Positions 17,955 through 26,704 of a stretch of 64,000 bases of DNA are shown one piece after another. Both the position numbers and the translations under genes were made by a program. The number at the start of each line of letters is the position of its first letter. Position 1 is the first letter of the stretch. This DNA comes from Bacillus proteolyticus. Its GTDB lineage: Bacteria > Bacillota > Bacilli > Bacillales > Bacillaceae_G. The stretch is from contig NZ_MACH01000092.1 of NCBI RefSeq assembly GCF_001884065.1, positions 248,001-312,000 on the forward strand, read 5' to 3'. Under the pieces are notes generated by a model that was not told the origin of the DNA, made no database searches, and saw only the letters and a list, made by a program, of their open reading frames with translations.

Positions 17955-17985
17955 ATATTTTAACTAATGCTTTTAGTTAAAATAT
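17955..17985 (-). terminator. Second AT-rich hairpin after the DUF3267 gene
   Basis: A perfect 11-base inverted repeat (ATATTTTAACT / AGTTAAAATAT) lies between the DUF3267 stop and the stronger terminator at 17913. It has no proper T run, so it may only stabilise the transcript end. Confidence 0.4.
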
Positions 17986-18006
17986 ATTTGAGTAACCCTA
18001 TTAATA

Positions 18007-18516
18007 CTATTTCACTTGATAATAACCCCTGCAAAAAACTGAGTTTTTCGGTTTAATTGCAATAAAAAATGAATTGTAGATATCTGAGGCAGAGATAAAT
18101 GTGTTTATCCAACATATAAATAACATGATTGATTTCATATTTCCTGATACATAAAACGACATAACAGCAGGAAATATTGATAATACAATAATAGGCAAGC
18201 TCATAAAGACCCAAAATCTCGCTTTGGATAGTATTACATTTGTATTTAACCAAAAAAATATTCCACTACACGTTAAGCTAATATCACCTTTTTTATTTAT
18301 GACCAAAATGTGTAGACATTCGTGAATAATAAAGACAAAAATACCAATTATGATAAGATAAAATATATTAATATGAGTGAAACCTATTTCAAAGAAATAG
18401 GGTATTAGAAAAATGATTATCTGAAGTAGATATACAAACTTCATATAATGTTTTCGATACCAATTATTCTGTATAAAAGGAGTCCATTCTGAAAAATCCA
18501 TACTTATTTGTGGCAA
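18007..18516 (-). CDS. DUF3267 putative membrane zinc protease
   Basis: The 169-residue protein has about four membrane segments and an HECLH motif (HExxH zinc-protease type) at the end of the second, followed by a hydrophobic hairpin, as in DUF3267 proteins. A catalytic role is predicted for the family but not proven. The nominal start is TTG at 18516, which has no ribosome binding site. A strong GGAGGGG (18545-18551) sits further upstream, and the codon at proper spacing is ATC (18535-18537), followed by ATA and ATT. The frame from there reads IIIWFRHLPQIS. The native start codon may be mutated or non-canonical. Confidence 0.72.
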   Translation of the reverse strand: MPQISMDFSEWTPFIQNNWYRKHYMKFVYLLQIIIFLIPYFFEIGFTHINIFYLIIIGIFVFIIHECLHILVINKKGDISLTCSGIFFWLNTNVILSKARFWVFMSLPIIVLSIFPAVMSFYVSGNMKSIMLFICWINTFISASDIYNSFFIAIKPKNSVFCRGYYQVK

Positions 18517-18551
18517 GTGACGAAACCAAATTATGATATGTGTTCCCCTCC

Positions 18552-18916
18552 CTTATTTAAACTATTTCATAACTTAAACATTTAATCCACTAGCACTCAA
18601 CCGTAAGTTTTATATGTACCCCCTCACTAGACTTACCAACACTTTTTGTTGACTAAGACCAAACTCTTATCCCACTTTTCCCGTGCATTCTTCTACTTGA
18701 GCTTAAAGTAATTCATTTGTAGGGTGATTTGAGTAAGAAATTTGCGTTTTCATAGATACATGCATTCGATAAAATCTTCCAAATCCCTTTTCGTAAATGA
18801 TTTTTTAAAATGGTTATCACATGTACAGCTTGATGCTCCTGCTTTGGTGAAAAGCAATTCCATCAAGAAGTCATCCGAATTGCACCTTTCATATGTTAAC
18901 AGATATAAAGTGAATG
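18552..18916. other. Intergenic stretch without convincing gene
   Basis: A 74-codon plus-strand frame (18742-18966) runs here, but it lacks a ribosome binding site and reads through a terminator. It shows no family pattern. I see no repeat or RNA element. It may be decayed sequence of unknown origin. Confidence 0.4.
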
Positions 18917-18951
18917 TAAAAAAACTTAGAGTTTTAGCTCTAAGTTTTTTA
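18917..18951. terminator. Bidirectional terminator
   Basis: Arms AAAAAACTTAGAG and CTCTAAGTTTTTT make a strong hairpin with A and T runs on both sides. On the minus strand it ends the vmlR-acetyltransferase unit. Confidence 0.85.
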
Positions 18952-18972
18952 ATGATTTCGTGTTAATTCCTT

Positions 18973-19566
18973 TTACAGGGCAATATTTTTTATCCATTCG
19001 GATTTACTCAATTGATAATGATTATATAGTTGATTTTCTATCGTCTGTTGTCTCATATAAGTAAACCCGCATTTTTCAATTACTTTATTTGATGGTACGT
19101 TGTTAATTAATGCAATTGCGTTAAGGGCATCAACATTTGTATTTTCAAACAAATAGCCGATCAAGCCTTTTGTCGCTTGAGTTGCGTAACCTTTATGTTG
19201 ATACTCACTTGAAATAGCATACATAATTTCTCTATTTGGTGAAGGGAGTTCTTCTTTAATACCCGTACAACACCAACCAATAAACTCATTTGTACTTGTA
19301 ATAAATACCCCTAACTTTAAAGAATACTCTTCAACGTTTGATGTAAGTTTCACGGCATCAAAAAATGCTTTATTTTCTGGTACCTCATAATTTGTAACCC
19401 AATTAACTCGTTGTTCTTTTGTTGATTTCCAGTCTGGTAAAAACTTTTCTATTTCCGGTTGATTTGATATTTTATAAATGCTCTCCGCATCTTTCATAGT
19501 AAACTCTTGCAAGTATATATCTCCACAGTCTATTCTAAATAAATTAGTCGAACTATCTTCTCCCAT
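18973..19566 (-). CDS. GNAT-family N-acetyltransferase (RimJ/RimL type)
   Basis: The 197-residue protein has the GNAT layout. 'IYLQEFTMKDAESIYKI' is the start of the fold, 'YAISSEYQHKGYATQATKGL' is the acetyl-CoA-binding loop (Q/R-x-x-G-x-A type), and 'NVPSNKVIEKCGF' is the terminal motif. It would transfer an acetyl group from acetyl-CoA to an amine; the substrate cannot be told. The start follows AAGGGGGATTAAC. It begins 20 bases after the vmlR stop, so it probably shares the attenuated vmlR transcript, which hints at an antibiotic-related role (inference). Confidence 0.85.
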   Translation of the reverse strand: MGEDSSTNLFRIDCGDIYLQEFTMKDAESIYKISNQPEIEKFLPDWKSTKEQRVNWVTNYEVPENKAFFDAVKLTSNVEEYSLKLGVFITSTNEFIGWCCTGIKEELPSPNREIMYAISSEYQHKGYATQATKGLIGYLFENTNVDALNAIALINNVPSNKVIEKCGFTYMRQQTIENQLYNHYQLSKSEWIKNIAL

Positions 19567-19586
19567 GTTAATCCCCCTTAATTACA

Positions 19587-21215
19587 TTAAAGCGCCTTAA
19601 TCTGCTTCGTAAGTTCTATAAATCGTTCATCAAGTTCTTTATATTCTTTATCGTTAGAAGTTAAAAAGCTTAATTTACCTAATACTTCTTGTCTCTCTGT
19701 TTCTAACGTTAAACGTAGCTCTTCAATATCATCTCTTGTTTTAGTAGGTTCTTCTAGCTGCTTTTGTATCGTATTATTTGAAAACACAAGTTTCGTATTA
19801 GTTGTTTTCTCTATAAAATATCGATCGTGAGAAACGATAACTAGTGTTCCATTATACTCCGCTAATGTATTTTCCAGCTGTTCACGTGAAGGGAGGTCAA
19901 GGTGATTCGTCGGTTCATCTAGAATAAGTACATCTTTTTCATCTAAAATATAAGCCATTAACTTACATTTCACTCGTTCTCCCATGCTCATATGTTCAAT
20001 CGGCTCTTTCCATTGAGAAGCTTGGAATCCTAAATGTTTCATTAAATTTTGGACTTTTCCTCTTTCTTCAAATGTCTCTTTAAAAAATAAATCTTCTGGT
20101 GTTTTATCCAGTGGTAAATCAAATACTTCTTGTGTTAAATAACCGATGTTTGCAGATGGTGAAATCCATACTTCTCCTTGTACAGTTTCCGTTCCCATAA
20201 TCATCTTCAGTAATGTTGTTTTCCCGCTACCGTTTGGTCCAACAATTGCAACCTTCTCACCGTGCTGAATTGTAAAATTAACGTTTTCAAATAATATTTG
20301 TCTATTAAATTCTTTCCTCAATTGTTTCACTTCTAAGAAGCGTTTTCCTACTTTTTTATTCGCTTGAATAGAAAACTCGACTGAATACTCTTCTTTCACA
20401 CGTTCTACTTTCGTTTTCTCCAGCTCTTTTTCGAGACGTTTTCGTTTTGACTTCACTTGCGCATCCATTCGCTTCGCTTTTACACGATAAAACTCTTTAA
20501 CTCCTTCTTGTTTTGTAGACTGTGCGTGTGCCTTTTGTGACCATGAACTTAATTCTTTTATATGTGTTTCAACTTGTTCTATCTTTTTTTGCTGCTTTTC
20601 ATATTCACGTTGCTGCGTCAATCTTCTTTGCTCACGCGCTTTCATATAACGCGTATAATTACCGCTATGCTCAATTAATTTTTTATCCTCAATTGACCAT
20701 ATTTTTGTTGCGACAACATCTAAAAAATATCGATCATGTGATACAACGATAACTGTACCTTTCATATTTTTTATTTGTTTAATGAGAAATTCCGTACTCA
20801 TCTCATCTAAATGATTTGTCGGTTCGTCTAATATTAAGACATTAGGATTTCCCGCAAATCCTTTCGCTAACCGAACTTTCAGCTTTTCACCACCACTTAA
20901 AGTGTGAAAATCGTTCGTTGGCACGCCCCATTTTGCAAGAAGCTCTGCTTCTTTTGCAATCACATCATTACTAATAAAAGATTCTATTTCTTGTTCAACA
21001 TATGCGGTTGTCATATTTATTTGCTGCCATTCAACAGTACCTTTTGATGGTTCAATCTTCCCATTTATTAATTGAAGCAACGTTGATTTACCAGCACCAT
21101 TTTTACCAATTAATCCGATAACATCTCCTTGTTTTACTACTACATTCATTTTTTCTAACAAAGTATTTTCCTTTATTTCAACATACACATCATTTAATTT
21201 TAAAAGCTCTTTCAT
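19587..21215 (-). CDS. vmlR: VmlR-type ABC-F ribosome protection protein
   Basis: The 542-residue protein has two ABC ATPase domains and no membrane segments. First Walker A is GKNGAGKST with signature LSGGEKLK; second Walker A is GPNGSGKTT with signature MSMGERVK; both have 'LDEPTNHLD' Walker B motifs. The basic coiled-coil linker ('EKQQKKIEQVETHIKELSSW', then RVKAKRMDAQVKSKRKRLEK) is the interdomain arm that reaches the ribosomal A/P region. Sequence and length closely match B. subtilis VmlR, which dislodges lincosamides, streptogramin A and pleuromutilins from the ribosome. The start at 21215 follows GGGATCGG; the same frame is open further upstream only because it runs through the attenuator leader. 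Confidence 0.93.
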   Translation of the reverse strand: MKELLKLNDVYVEIKENTLLEKMNVVVKQGDVIGLIGKNGAGKSTLLQLINGKIEPSKGTVEWQQINMTTAYVEQEIESFISNDVIAKEAELLAKWGVPTNDFHTLSGGEKLKVRLAKGFAGNPNVLILDEPTNHLDEMSTEFLIKQIKNMKGTVIVVSHDRYFLDVVATKIWSIEDKKLIEHSGNYTRYMKAREQRRLTQQREYEKQQKKIEQVETHIKELSSWSQKAHAQSTKQEGVKEFYRVKAKRMDAQVKSKRKRLEKELEKTKVERVKEEYSVEFSIQANKKVGKRFLEVKQLRKEFNRQILFENVNFTIQHGEKVAIVGPNGSGKTTLLKMIMGTETVQGEVWISPSANIGYLTQEVFDLPLDKTPEDLFFKETFEERGKVQNLMKHLGFQASQWKEPIEHMSMGERVKCKLMAYILDEKDVLILDEPTNHLDLPSREQLENTLAEYNGTLVIVSHDRYFIEKTTNTKLVFSNNTIQKQLEEPTKTRDDIEELRLTLETERQEVLGKLSFLTSNDKEYKELDERFIELTKQIKAL

Positions 21216-21465
21216 ATTACCGATCCCTTTCATTAAGGGAGAACAAAAAAATCCTCCCAAAGTAATTTTGGCAGGATTAGTCATTACATTATTTATACCC
21301 AAATAAGCTATTACGCAAATCAAATAGCAATACCGTTGAATGGAATTGGGCAGACTAATCCTATTTTTTATAAATTGAAATTTATTGAATTTCAACGTTT
21401 AAAAATAAGATTAGTTAATCATCGTCCACCCATCATTCCTTTCCGTCGTTAGTAACCATATTGTA
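21216..21465 (-). promoter_or_regulatory. vmlR attenuator leader
   Basis: A promoter (TTTACG at 21484-21489, 18-base spacer, TACAAT at 21460-21465) precedes a leader of about 235 bases. Tiny ORFs lie near its 5' end (MGGR from 21433, and Met-Ile-Asn from 21422, overlapping as ATGA). Segment A (ACTAATCTTA, about 21406-21415) can pair with B (TAGGATTAGT, 21354-21363), and B (AGGATTAGTC) can instead pair with C (GACTAATCCT, 21273-21282). C overlaps the 5' arm of a terminator (21245-21278, stem AATCCTgCCAAA/TTTGGgAGGATT plus seven T). A ribosome stalled on the leader would mask A, favour B:C and allow read-through into vmlR. Confidence 0.8.
21245..21278 (-). terminator. Attenuator terminator upstream of vmlR
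   Basis: Stem arms AATCCT-x-CCAAA and TTTGG-x-AGGATT enclose a five-base loop and are followed by a T run on the minus strand. It lies 30 bases before the vmlR start and competes with an antiterminator formed by the upstream leader. Confidence 0.88.
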
Positions 21466-21714
21466 CCATAGTGGTATTGTATGCGTAAATATCATTGTTT
21501 GTACGTAAAAAAGTTTATTTTCCCTCATTGCACTTCATATCAATAAAATACAAACTACATTTTCATGTTCTTCTTACTTTAGATTTCCCTATCTATAAAC
21601 TTCTATATACTCCTCCTTATATAATTTTTATATAAATTTATGATCAATTATATATTATACATATTGAATTTCAGTTCTTATAATAAAGGTATCATTTTAA
21701 AGGGGGACACTATA

Positions 21715-22704
21715 ATGGAATTTAGCAGACTAGGAAACAGTGGATTAACAGTTAGCAAGATTGCATATGGGAACTGGATAAACCATGGTGGAAAAGTAGA
21801 TGAGGATACTGCAAATGATTGTGTGAAAGCAGCACTAGATGTCGGAATTACAACGTTCGATACTGCTGATGTTTATTCAGACACTATAGCCGAAGAAGTA
21901 CTTGGCCGATCTTTGAACGGTATACGCCGAGAAAGTATAGAACTCTGTACAAAAGTTTGCCATCCGACTGGACCCGGAAAAAATGATCGAGGCTTATCAC
22001 GAAAGCATATTTTAGAAAATTGTAATGCATCTTTACGTCGATTGCAGACAGACTACATCGATGTCTATTATGCACATAGATATGATACAACCACTCCCCT
22101 TGAGGAAACGATGTTAGCTTTTGCTGATCTTGTACGACAAGGTAAAGTCCTTTATTTAGGCGTAAGCGAGTGGACATCAGAACAAATCACCCGCGGTGCA
22201 GCACTCGCACGAGAATTGAACATTCCACTTATCGCTAACCAACCTCAATATTCGATGTTGTGGCGAGTTATTGAAACTGATGTAATACCAACATGTCAAC
22301 GTGAGGGACTTGGTCAAATCGTATGGTCCCCCCTTGCACAAGGTATTCTCACAGGAAAATATCAACCTGGTAAACCATTGCCGAATCAATCACGTGCTAA
22401 CTCTGATGCTGGTAAACCATTTTTCCAAAAACTCGTGCAACGTTGGATGAGTGATGATGTACTCACTGCAATTCAGAAACTTAATCCCATCGCGCAAGAA
22501 ACTAATCTTACCTTATCTCAACTCGCAATTGCTTGGGTGCTACAAAATCCAGCTGTTTCCTCTGCAATTATTGGCGCATCAAATCCGGAGCAAATAAGAG
22601 AAAACGTAATTGCCTCTAGTGTTAAATTGCAACCTGAAATTATGGATCAAATTGATGGTGTACTAAAAGGTTTCATTGAGTACGATCCGAGCAAAACAGG
22701 TTAA
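21715..22704 (+). CDS. Aldo/keto reductase
   Basis: The 329-residue NADPH-dependent oxidoreductase has the AKR catalytic tetrad: Asp49 and Tyr54 (in FDTADVYSD), Lys80 (ELCTKV) and His121 (YYAHRYD). Further down, 'WVLQNPAVSSAIIGASNPEQ' is the cofactor phosphate-binding region. It resembles the potassium-channel beta-subunit/YhdN branch, which reduces reactive aldehydes. The start at 21715 follows AAAGGGGGACACTATA; an upstream in-frame ATG has no site. It is a single-gene unit, convergent with the LysR gene. Confidence 0.92.
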   Translation: MEFSRLGNSGLTVSKIAYGNWINHGGKVDEDTANDCVKAALDVGITTFDTADVYSDTIAEEVLGRSLNGIRRESIELCTKVCHPTGPGKNDRGLSRKHILENCNASLRRLQTDYIDVYYAHRYDTTTPLEETMLAFADLVRQGKVLYLGVSEWTSEQITRGAALARELNIPLIANQPQYSMLWRVIETDVIPTCQREGLGQIVWSPLAQGILTGKYQPGKPLPNQSRANSDAGKPFFQKLVQRWMSDDVLTAIQKLNPIAQETNLTLSQLAIAWVLQNPAVSSAIIGASNPEQIRENVIASSVKLQPEIMDQIDGVLKGFIEYDPSKTG

Positions 22705-22756
22705 AACATCAGTGAATTCTCCCTATAAAGAAGCTTTCCTTTCCAAATCCACACTG

Positions 22757-22780
22757 CCCATCCTATAAAGATGGGTTTTT
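22757..22780 (+). terminator. Rho-independent terminator
   Basis: CCCATC and GATGGG form a short stem followed by TTTTT. It ends the aldo/keto reductase gene and touches the last base of the converging LysR gene. Confidence 0.8.
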
Positions 22781-23678
22781 ATCTTTTACATTCACATTGT
22801 GAGATCGTATAAACCTCTCTAACAACTGTTAAAAAGTTCTCTAACACAACAGATTTTTCATCTAGTCTCCATCCAGCATATAAATTTATTTTCGGGGTAT
22901 TTTCTTGAATTTCTTTATATATAACTCCCGGTTTTTTATAACTTTCCACTGATGATGGAACGACAGAAATCCCCATTCCTGCTGCAACTAAATTCACAAT
23001 CGTTTGCATCTGAATTGCTTCTTGAACAATATTTAAACTTACTCCATGTTCCCAAAAGTAACTAATAATTAAATCATAAAAGTTTGTACCAAAATGACGT
23101 GGAAATAAAATAAATGGTTCATCTACTAATGATTTGATTGAAATGTTAGGTAACGAAACGAAAGGGTGCTCTTCATACAAAACTAATTTTAAACATTCTT
23201 CAGAACAAACTTCGGAAGCTAATATTTCATTATTCTGCTTGGAACGAATAAATCCAATATGAATTTGTTTTTCATATAGCGCTTTTATTTGCTGGTCTGT
23301 TGTCATCTCGCGTAATATAAGCTGTATTCTAGGAAAACGTTCTCGAAATTTTTTTAATATCTCTATTACAGTTTCTGTAGAATCGACAAAACCGATTATT
23401 AAATGGCCTATCTTCCCTTCATCCGCAAGCTGTGTTTCTTTAATGGTTCTATCTACTTGAAGTAATGTTTGCCGCGCACCTTCTAAAAATATTTTTCCAG
23501 CATCCGTAAGTTCAACCATTCTTTTTGTTCGATGAAAAAGTTGAACTCCTAACTCTTCTTCTAATTTACGAATTTCTTGACTTAAAGGAGGTTGTGCCAT
23601 CATAAGACGCTCTGCTGCACGACTAAAGTTTAATTCTTCTGCCACTGTTATGAAATATCTCATTTTCCGAATATCCAT
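22779..23678 (-). CDS. LysR-family transcriptional regulator
   Basis: The 299-residue protein has an N-terminal winged helix-turn-helix ('FITVAEELNFSRAAERLMMA', QPPLSQEIRKLEEELG) and a periplasmic-binding-like effector domain from about residue 90. The pattern 'RAAERLMMAQPPLSQEI' and 'VAAGMGISVVPSS' fits the AlsR/CysL/BenM subgroup. The effector and target are unknown. It is convergent with, not divergent from, the aldo/keto reductase, so position gives no clear target. The start follows AGGGGGATTGTA. Confidence 0.88.
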   Translation of the reverse strand: MDIRKMRYFITVAEELNFSRAAERLMMAQPPLSQEIRKLEEELGVQLFHRTKRMVELTDAGKIFLEGARQTLLQVDRTIKETQLADEGKIGHLIIGFVDSTETVIEILKKFRERFPRIQLILREMTTDQQIKALYEKQIHIGFIRSKQNNEILASEVCSEECLKLVLYEEHPFVSLPNISIKSLVDEPFILFPRHFGTNFYDLIISYFWEHGVSLNIVQEAIQMQTIVNLVAAGMGISVVPSSVESYKKPGVIYKEIQENTPKINLYAGWRLDEKSVVLENFLTVVREVYTISQCECKR

Positions 23679-23768
23679 TACAATCCCCCTACCATAAACG
23701 AATAATAAACAATTCGCTTTTACTTCTCTTAGGTAAATAATTCTTTATTCCCAAGTGGTACAAAACAA

Positions 23769-23801
23769 GGCTAAAAAACTTATCTTCAAAGTTCTTTAGC
23801 C
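23769..23801 (-). terminator. Terminator after the BceS-type kinase gene
   Basis: GGCTAAAGAACTT and AAGTTTTTTAGCC form an imperfect stem followed by TTGTTTTG on the minus strand. It lies just past the kinase stop codon. Confidence 0.65.
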
Positions 23802-23819
23802 TTTAGCCTTGATCACTTG

Positions 23820-24803
23820 TTACACATTAAAAAATATTATTCGTACAACGGTACCTTTACCAACCTCTGAATGGATCTCTACATTATGTCCCAATTGTTT
23901 CGTAATTTCATATACAAGATATAGACCCATTCCCGTTGATTCTTTAAAATCTCTACCATTTTCTCCGGTAAAGAAAGGTTTAAATACTCTTGGTAAATCT
24001 TGCTTCGGTATCCCTACGCCACTATCGATAATTTCAAGTACAACTGTATTACCTTCCTTATATGCTTTCACTTTAATCTTTTCTCTACTACCTGATGAAT
24101 ATTTAATCGCATTCGATATAACTTGTCCAATTAAAAATTGCAACCATTTCGCATCACTTTCTACCGTAATACCTTTATCAATTTCAAGCTCTGGATATAC
24201 AAAATTTCGGATAAAGAAGCGTTTATGTTCATGTACAGAATCATTCACTATTTTATGTAGTTGTACTCTTTCTACATAAAAATCTTGTGTGAATGCTTCT
24301 AAACGTGCGACATATAATGCCATCTCTAATCCCTTTTTCAATCGATCTGTTTCCTCGTTAATACTTTCAAAACGCGAATCCACTTCATCCTGTGTAATTA
24401 ATTCTATTACAGAAAGAGGTGTTTTCATTTGATGAATCCACTGATTCATAAAGGTTAAATGATCATTATTTTTTCTCTCTTGTAATTGCAGCTGATTTTG
24501 ATAATGACGATATTGTGCATCAAGCAAATCTTGGAGAGCGGTAGATAAAACTGCAAAATCAGATTTTTGAACGGATTCATCCAAAGATTGCAATGGATTT
24601 GCTAAGCGCTCATAAAAAGAACGATGTGTAAAATAACGAAATACTAAGTAGCTTACCATAAAAAAAGCACCTAAAAACATTGCATATAATGCTGTAGTAA
24701 TATGATTATGTCCATCAAACCAATAAACTAAGAATATGGCTAGTAGTTGGATCGCAGTAAAACAAATAAGTGGTATATGATCACGTATAAACAACCTTAT
24801 CAT
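23820..24803 (-). CDS. BceS-type intramembrane-sensing histidine kinase
   Basis: The 327-residue kinase has two membrane helices in the first 58 residues with almost no extracytoplasmic loop, the mark of intramembrane-sensing kinases that listen to a BceAB transporter. The phospho-acceptor is His124 in 'QWIHQMKTPLSVI'. The ATPase domain shows the N-box (QVISNAIKYSS), 'IIDSGVGI' and 'STGMGLYLV'. It overlaps the response regulator gene by four bases (ATGA). No transporter genes are adjacent. The nearest BceAB pair is about 6 kb to the left and carries a matching operator. Confidence 0.92.
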   Translation of the reverse strand: MIRLFIRDHIPLICFTAIQLLAIFLVYWFDGHNHITTALYAMFLGAFFMVSYLVFRYFTHRSFYERLANPLQSLDESVQKSDFAVLSTALQDLLDAQYRHYQNQLQLQERKNNDHLTFMNQWIHQMKTPLSVIELITQDEVDSRFESINEETDRLKKGLEMALYVARLEAFTQDFYVERVQLHKIVNDSVHEHKRFFIRNFVYPELEIDKGITVESDAKWLQFLIGQVISNAIKYSSGSREKIKVKAYKEGNTVVLEIIDSGVGIPKQDLPRVFKPFFTGENGRDFKESTGMGLYLVYEITKQLGHNVEIHSEVGKGTVVRIIFFNV

Positions 24804-25507
24804 TTTTCCATACCATTATCCCAAGTAATATGTAATCTATACCCAACACTACGAATTGTTTCAATTGCTCCTTCAATTTGTAACGTTTTTAACTTTTTAC
24901 GCACACGTGTTGTATTTACACTTAATGTATTATCATCAACATAAGATTCACTATCCCATAATTTATTTAATAATACTTCCCTACTCACAACACGCGGATA
25001 GTTTTTCATTAACATTTCTAATAAAATGGCTTCATTTCTCGTTATATCAATCTCTTGGTTCCGCAACTTCAAAACAAGTCTTTCAGGATATAAACAAAGA
25101 CCTTGTTGCTCAACCATTCGTTCTTCTATTTTCGGTGCATAGTCTCCATAAGCACGTCTTAAATGACTACGAATTTTCGCCATTACAACTTCATAATGAA
25201 AAGGCTTCGGAATAAAATCATCGCCACCATTTTCTAACGCCATAACTTGATCCATCGTACCTTCACGGGCCGAGATAAATAAAATTGGACATGTGGAAAC
25301 TCCGCGAATTTGACGACACCAATAGTAGCCGTCAAAGCTTGGTAAATTAATATCTAATAAAACTAACTCTGGCTGTTCTTCTAAAAATATGTCTAACACA
25401 TTTTGAAAATCCGATATAACTATTCCTTGGTAACCGTATTTCGCAACATAAGTTGATAATAGCTCCGCAATTTTCATATCATCTTCAACAATCATAATTT
25501 TGACCAT
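24800..25507 (-). CDS. BceR-type OmpR-family response regulator
   Basis: The 235-residue regulator has a receiver domain with acidic pocket 'VEDD', phospho-acceptor Asp52 in LLDINLP, and Lys in FIPKPF. A winged-helix DNA-binding domain follows ('ITRNEAILLEMLMKNYPRVV', SVGYRL). It belongs to the BceR group that binds TnACA-N4-TGTAA boxes. It is the first gene of a two-gene operon with the kinase. The likely target in the window is the bceAB-like operon at 14.3-17.7 kb. Confidence 0.92.
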   Translation of the reverse strand: MVKIMIVEDDMKIAELLSTYVAKYGYQGIVISDFQNVLDIFLEEQPELVLLDINLPSFDGYYWCRQIRGVSTCPILFISAREGTMDQVMALENGGDDFIPKPFHYEVVMAKIRSHLRRAYGDYAPKIEERMVEQQGLCLYPERLVLKLRNQEIDITRNEAILLEMLMKNYPRVVSREVLLNKLWDSESYVDDNTLSVNTTRVRKKLKTLQIEGAIETIRSVGYRLHITWDNGMEK

Positions 25508-25591
25508 TCTTAAACTCCTTTTAATTCACAATCTCAAATATACTTATACAAAATAAATACTACCTCTTTTTATTTAATCCGTAAATTATAA

Positions 25592-25618
25592 AAGGATACT
25601 AAAAAAAACAGCATCCTT
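25592..25618 (-). terminator. Terminator after the acetamidase gene
   Basis: AAGGATGCT and AGTATCCTT flank a T-rich loop, followed by TTTT on the minus strand. It lies 13 bases past the amidase stop codon. Confidence 0.65.
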
Positions 25619-25630
25619 CTTCTATTATTC

Positions 25631-26545
25631 TTATTTAATATTAAATTTACTCCAATTAAAACCCAGCTTCTCCACATATTCCATTCCTAGTTCCATCCGC
25701 GTCGTTTTTAGTGGATCCACAACTTGACAAATTTTCAAATTACCCGCTGCTGATAATAAAAGAGTTGCATCTGCTTTAGACATTTCTAATTCTTCATGTA
25801 AAAATGTCACCATATTACGTACAGCACGATTCGCTGCATCGTCTAACAATTTCTCTGAAGCAATCGTCATTATTTTTTCTTTTTGGATAGCCATTGGTAA
25901 TGGCCATTTTTTTTCTTTTATAATTTGAACAGTTACAGTTACCTCTCCAGCAACTTCCACCCCACTAACACCAATTTCACCATCACCCATTGCAGCGTGT
26001 AAATCTCCTAATGCCAAAAGAGCGCCAGGAACATTTACAGGTAATAATAATGTAGTGCCTTCTTTTATCTCTTTACAATCCATATTTCCGCCGTGGTCAT
26101 GCGGTGTTCCACAGGAAATACTCTCCTCTTTCGGGGCCGTACCAATTACACCAATCATGGGGTTAATTGCAATATGTATTTCATTGGAAAATATAACATG
26201 TTCATTATGTATTGGGACAATTTTCACTGTATTTTCATTTAGCTCATCCCCCATTACACCGAGGTTCGCACCTGTAGTTAAAACACCCTGCTCTGCAATT
26301 TTAATCTTTTCAATCGTTACGGCTAATATATCACCAGATTCTGCACCTTTAATATATACAGGTCCAGTCGCTGGATTAATTCGGTTCCAATCTAATTCTT
26401 GAAACACAACATCTTCAGAATCAATTTGATTTTCAAAGCAATCATATGTTTCAAATACAAGACGGCTCCCAATTTCCACTTCCATACAGGGCTTATTTTC
26501 TGGTGACATTGCGTAAATGATATGTTCTTTATGAATACGATGCAT
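25631..26545 (-). CDS. Acetamidase/formamidase family protein
   Basis: The 304-residue cytoplasmic amidase would release ammonia from formamide, acetamide or similar small amides. Family features are 'NPATGPVYIKGAESGDILAV', a metal/active-site region 'CGTPHDHGGNMDCKEI' and 'LGDLHAAMGDGEI', with 'LLSAAGNLKICQVVDP' near the end. Length is normal. The start follows GGAGAGGTACT. It is a single-gene unit with no transporter or urease-type neighbours. Confidence 0.92.
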   Translation of the reverse strand: MHRIHKEHIIYAMSPENKPCMEVEIGSRLVFETYDCFENQIDSEDVVFQELDWNRINPATGPVYIKGAESGDILAVTIEKIKIAEQGVLTTGANLGVMGDELNENTVKIVPIHNEHVIFSNEIHIAINPMIGVIGTAPKEESISCGTPHDHGGNMDCKEIKEGTTLLLPVNVPGALLALGDLHAAMGDGEIGVSGVEVAGEVTVTVQIIKEKKWPLPMAIQKEKIMTIASEKLLDDAANRAVRNMVTFLHEELEMSKADATLLLSAAGNLKICQVVDPLKTTRMELGMEYVEKLGFNWSKFNIK

Positions 26546-26704
26546 AGTACCTCTCCTTTTTCGTTTTTATCTTCTATATAATAATTAGCTTTTATCTGTA
26601 TAAGCTCCTTTTTAAAATTAGTAGTTATTTTAAAGAAAAATGCACTTAGCTCATTTTGAAACATACACTTTTTACTATAACAGGTAAAGAAAGGTGGTAT
26701 TACA

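Noticed and set aside
18742-18966. 74-codon plus-strand reading frame
   Set aside because: It has no ribosome binding site, runs through a terminator hairpin and shows no family pattern.
21216-21395. N-terminal extension of the VmlR-type protein by 60 residues
   Set aside because: The frame is open but lies in the attenuator leader. The start at 21215 has the ribosome binding site and matches the length of known VmlR proteins.
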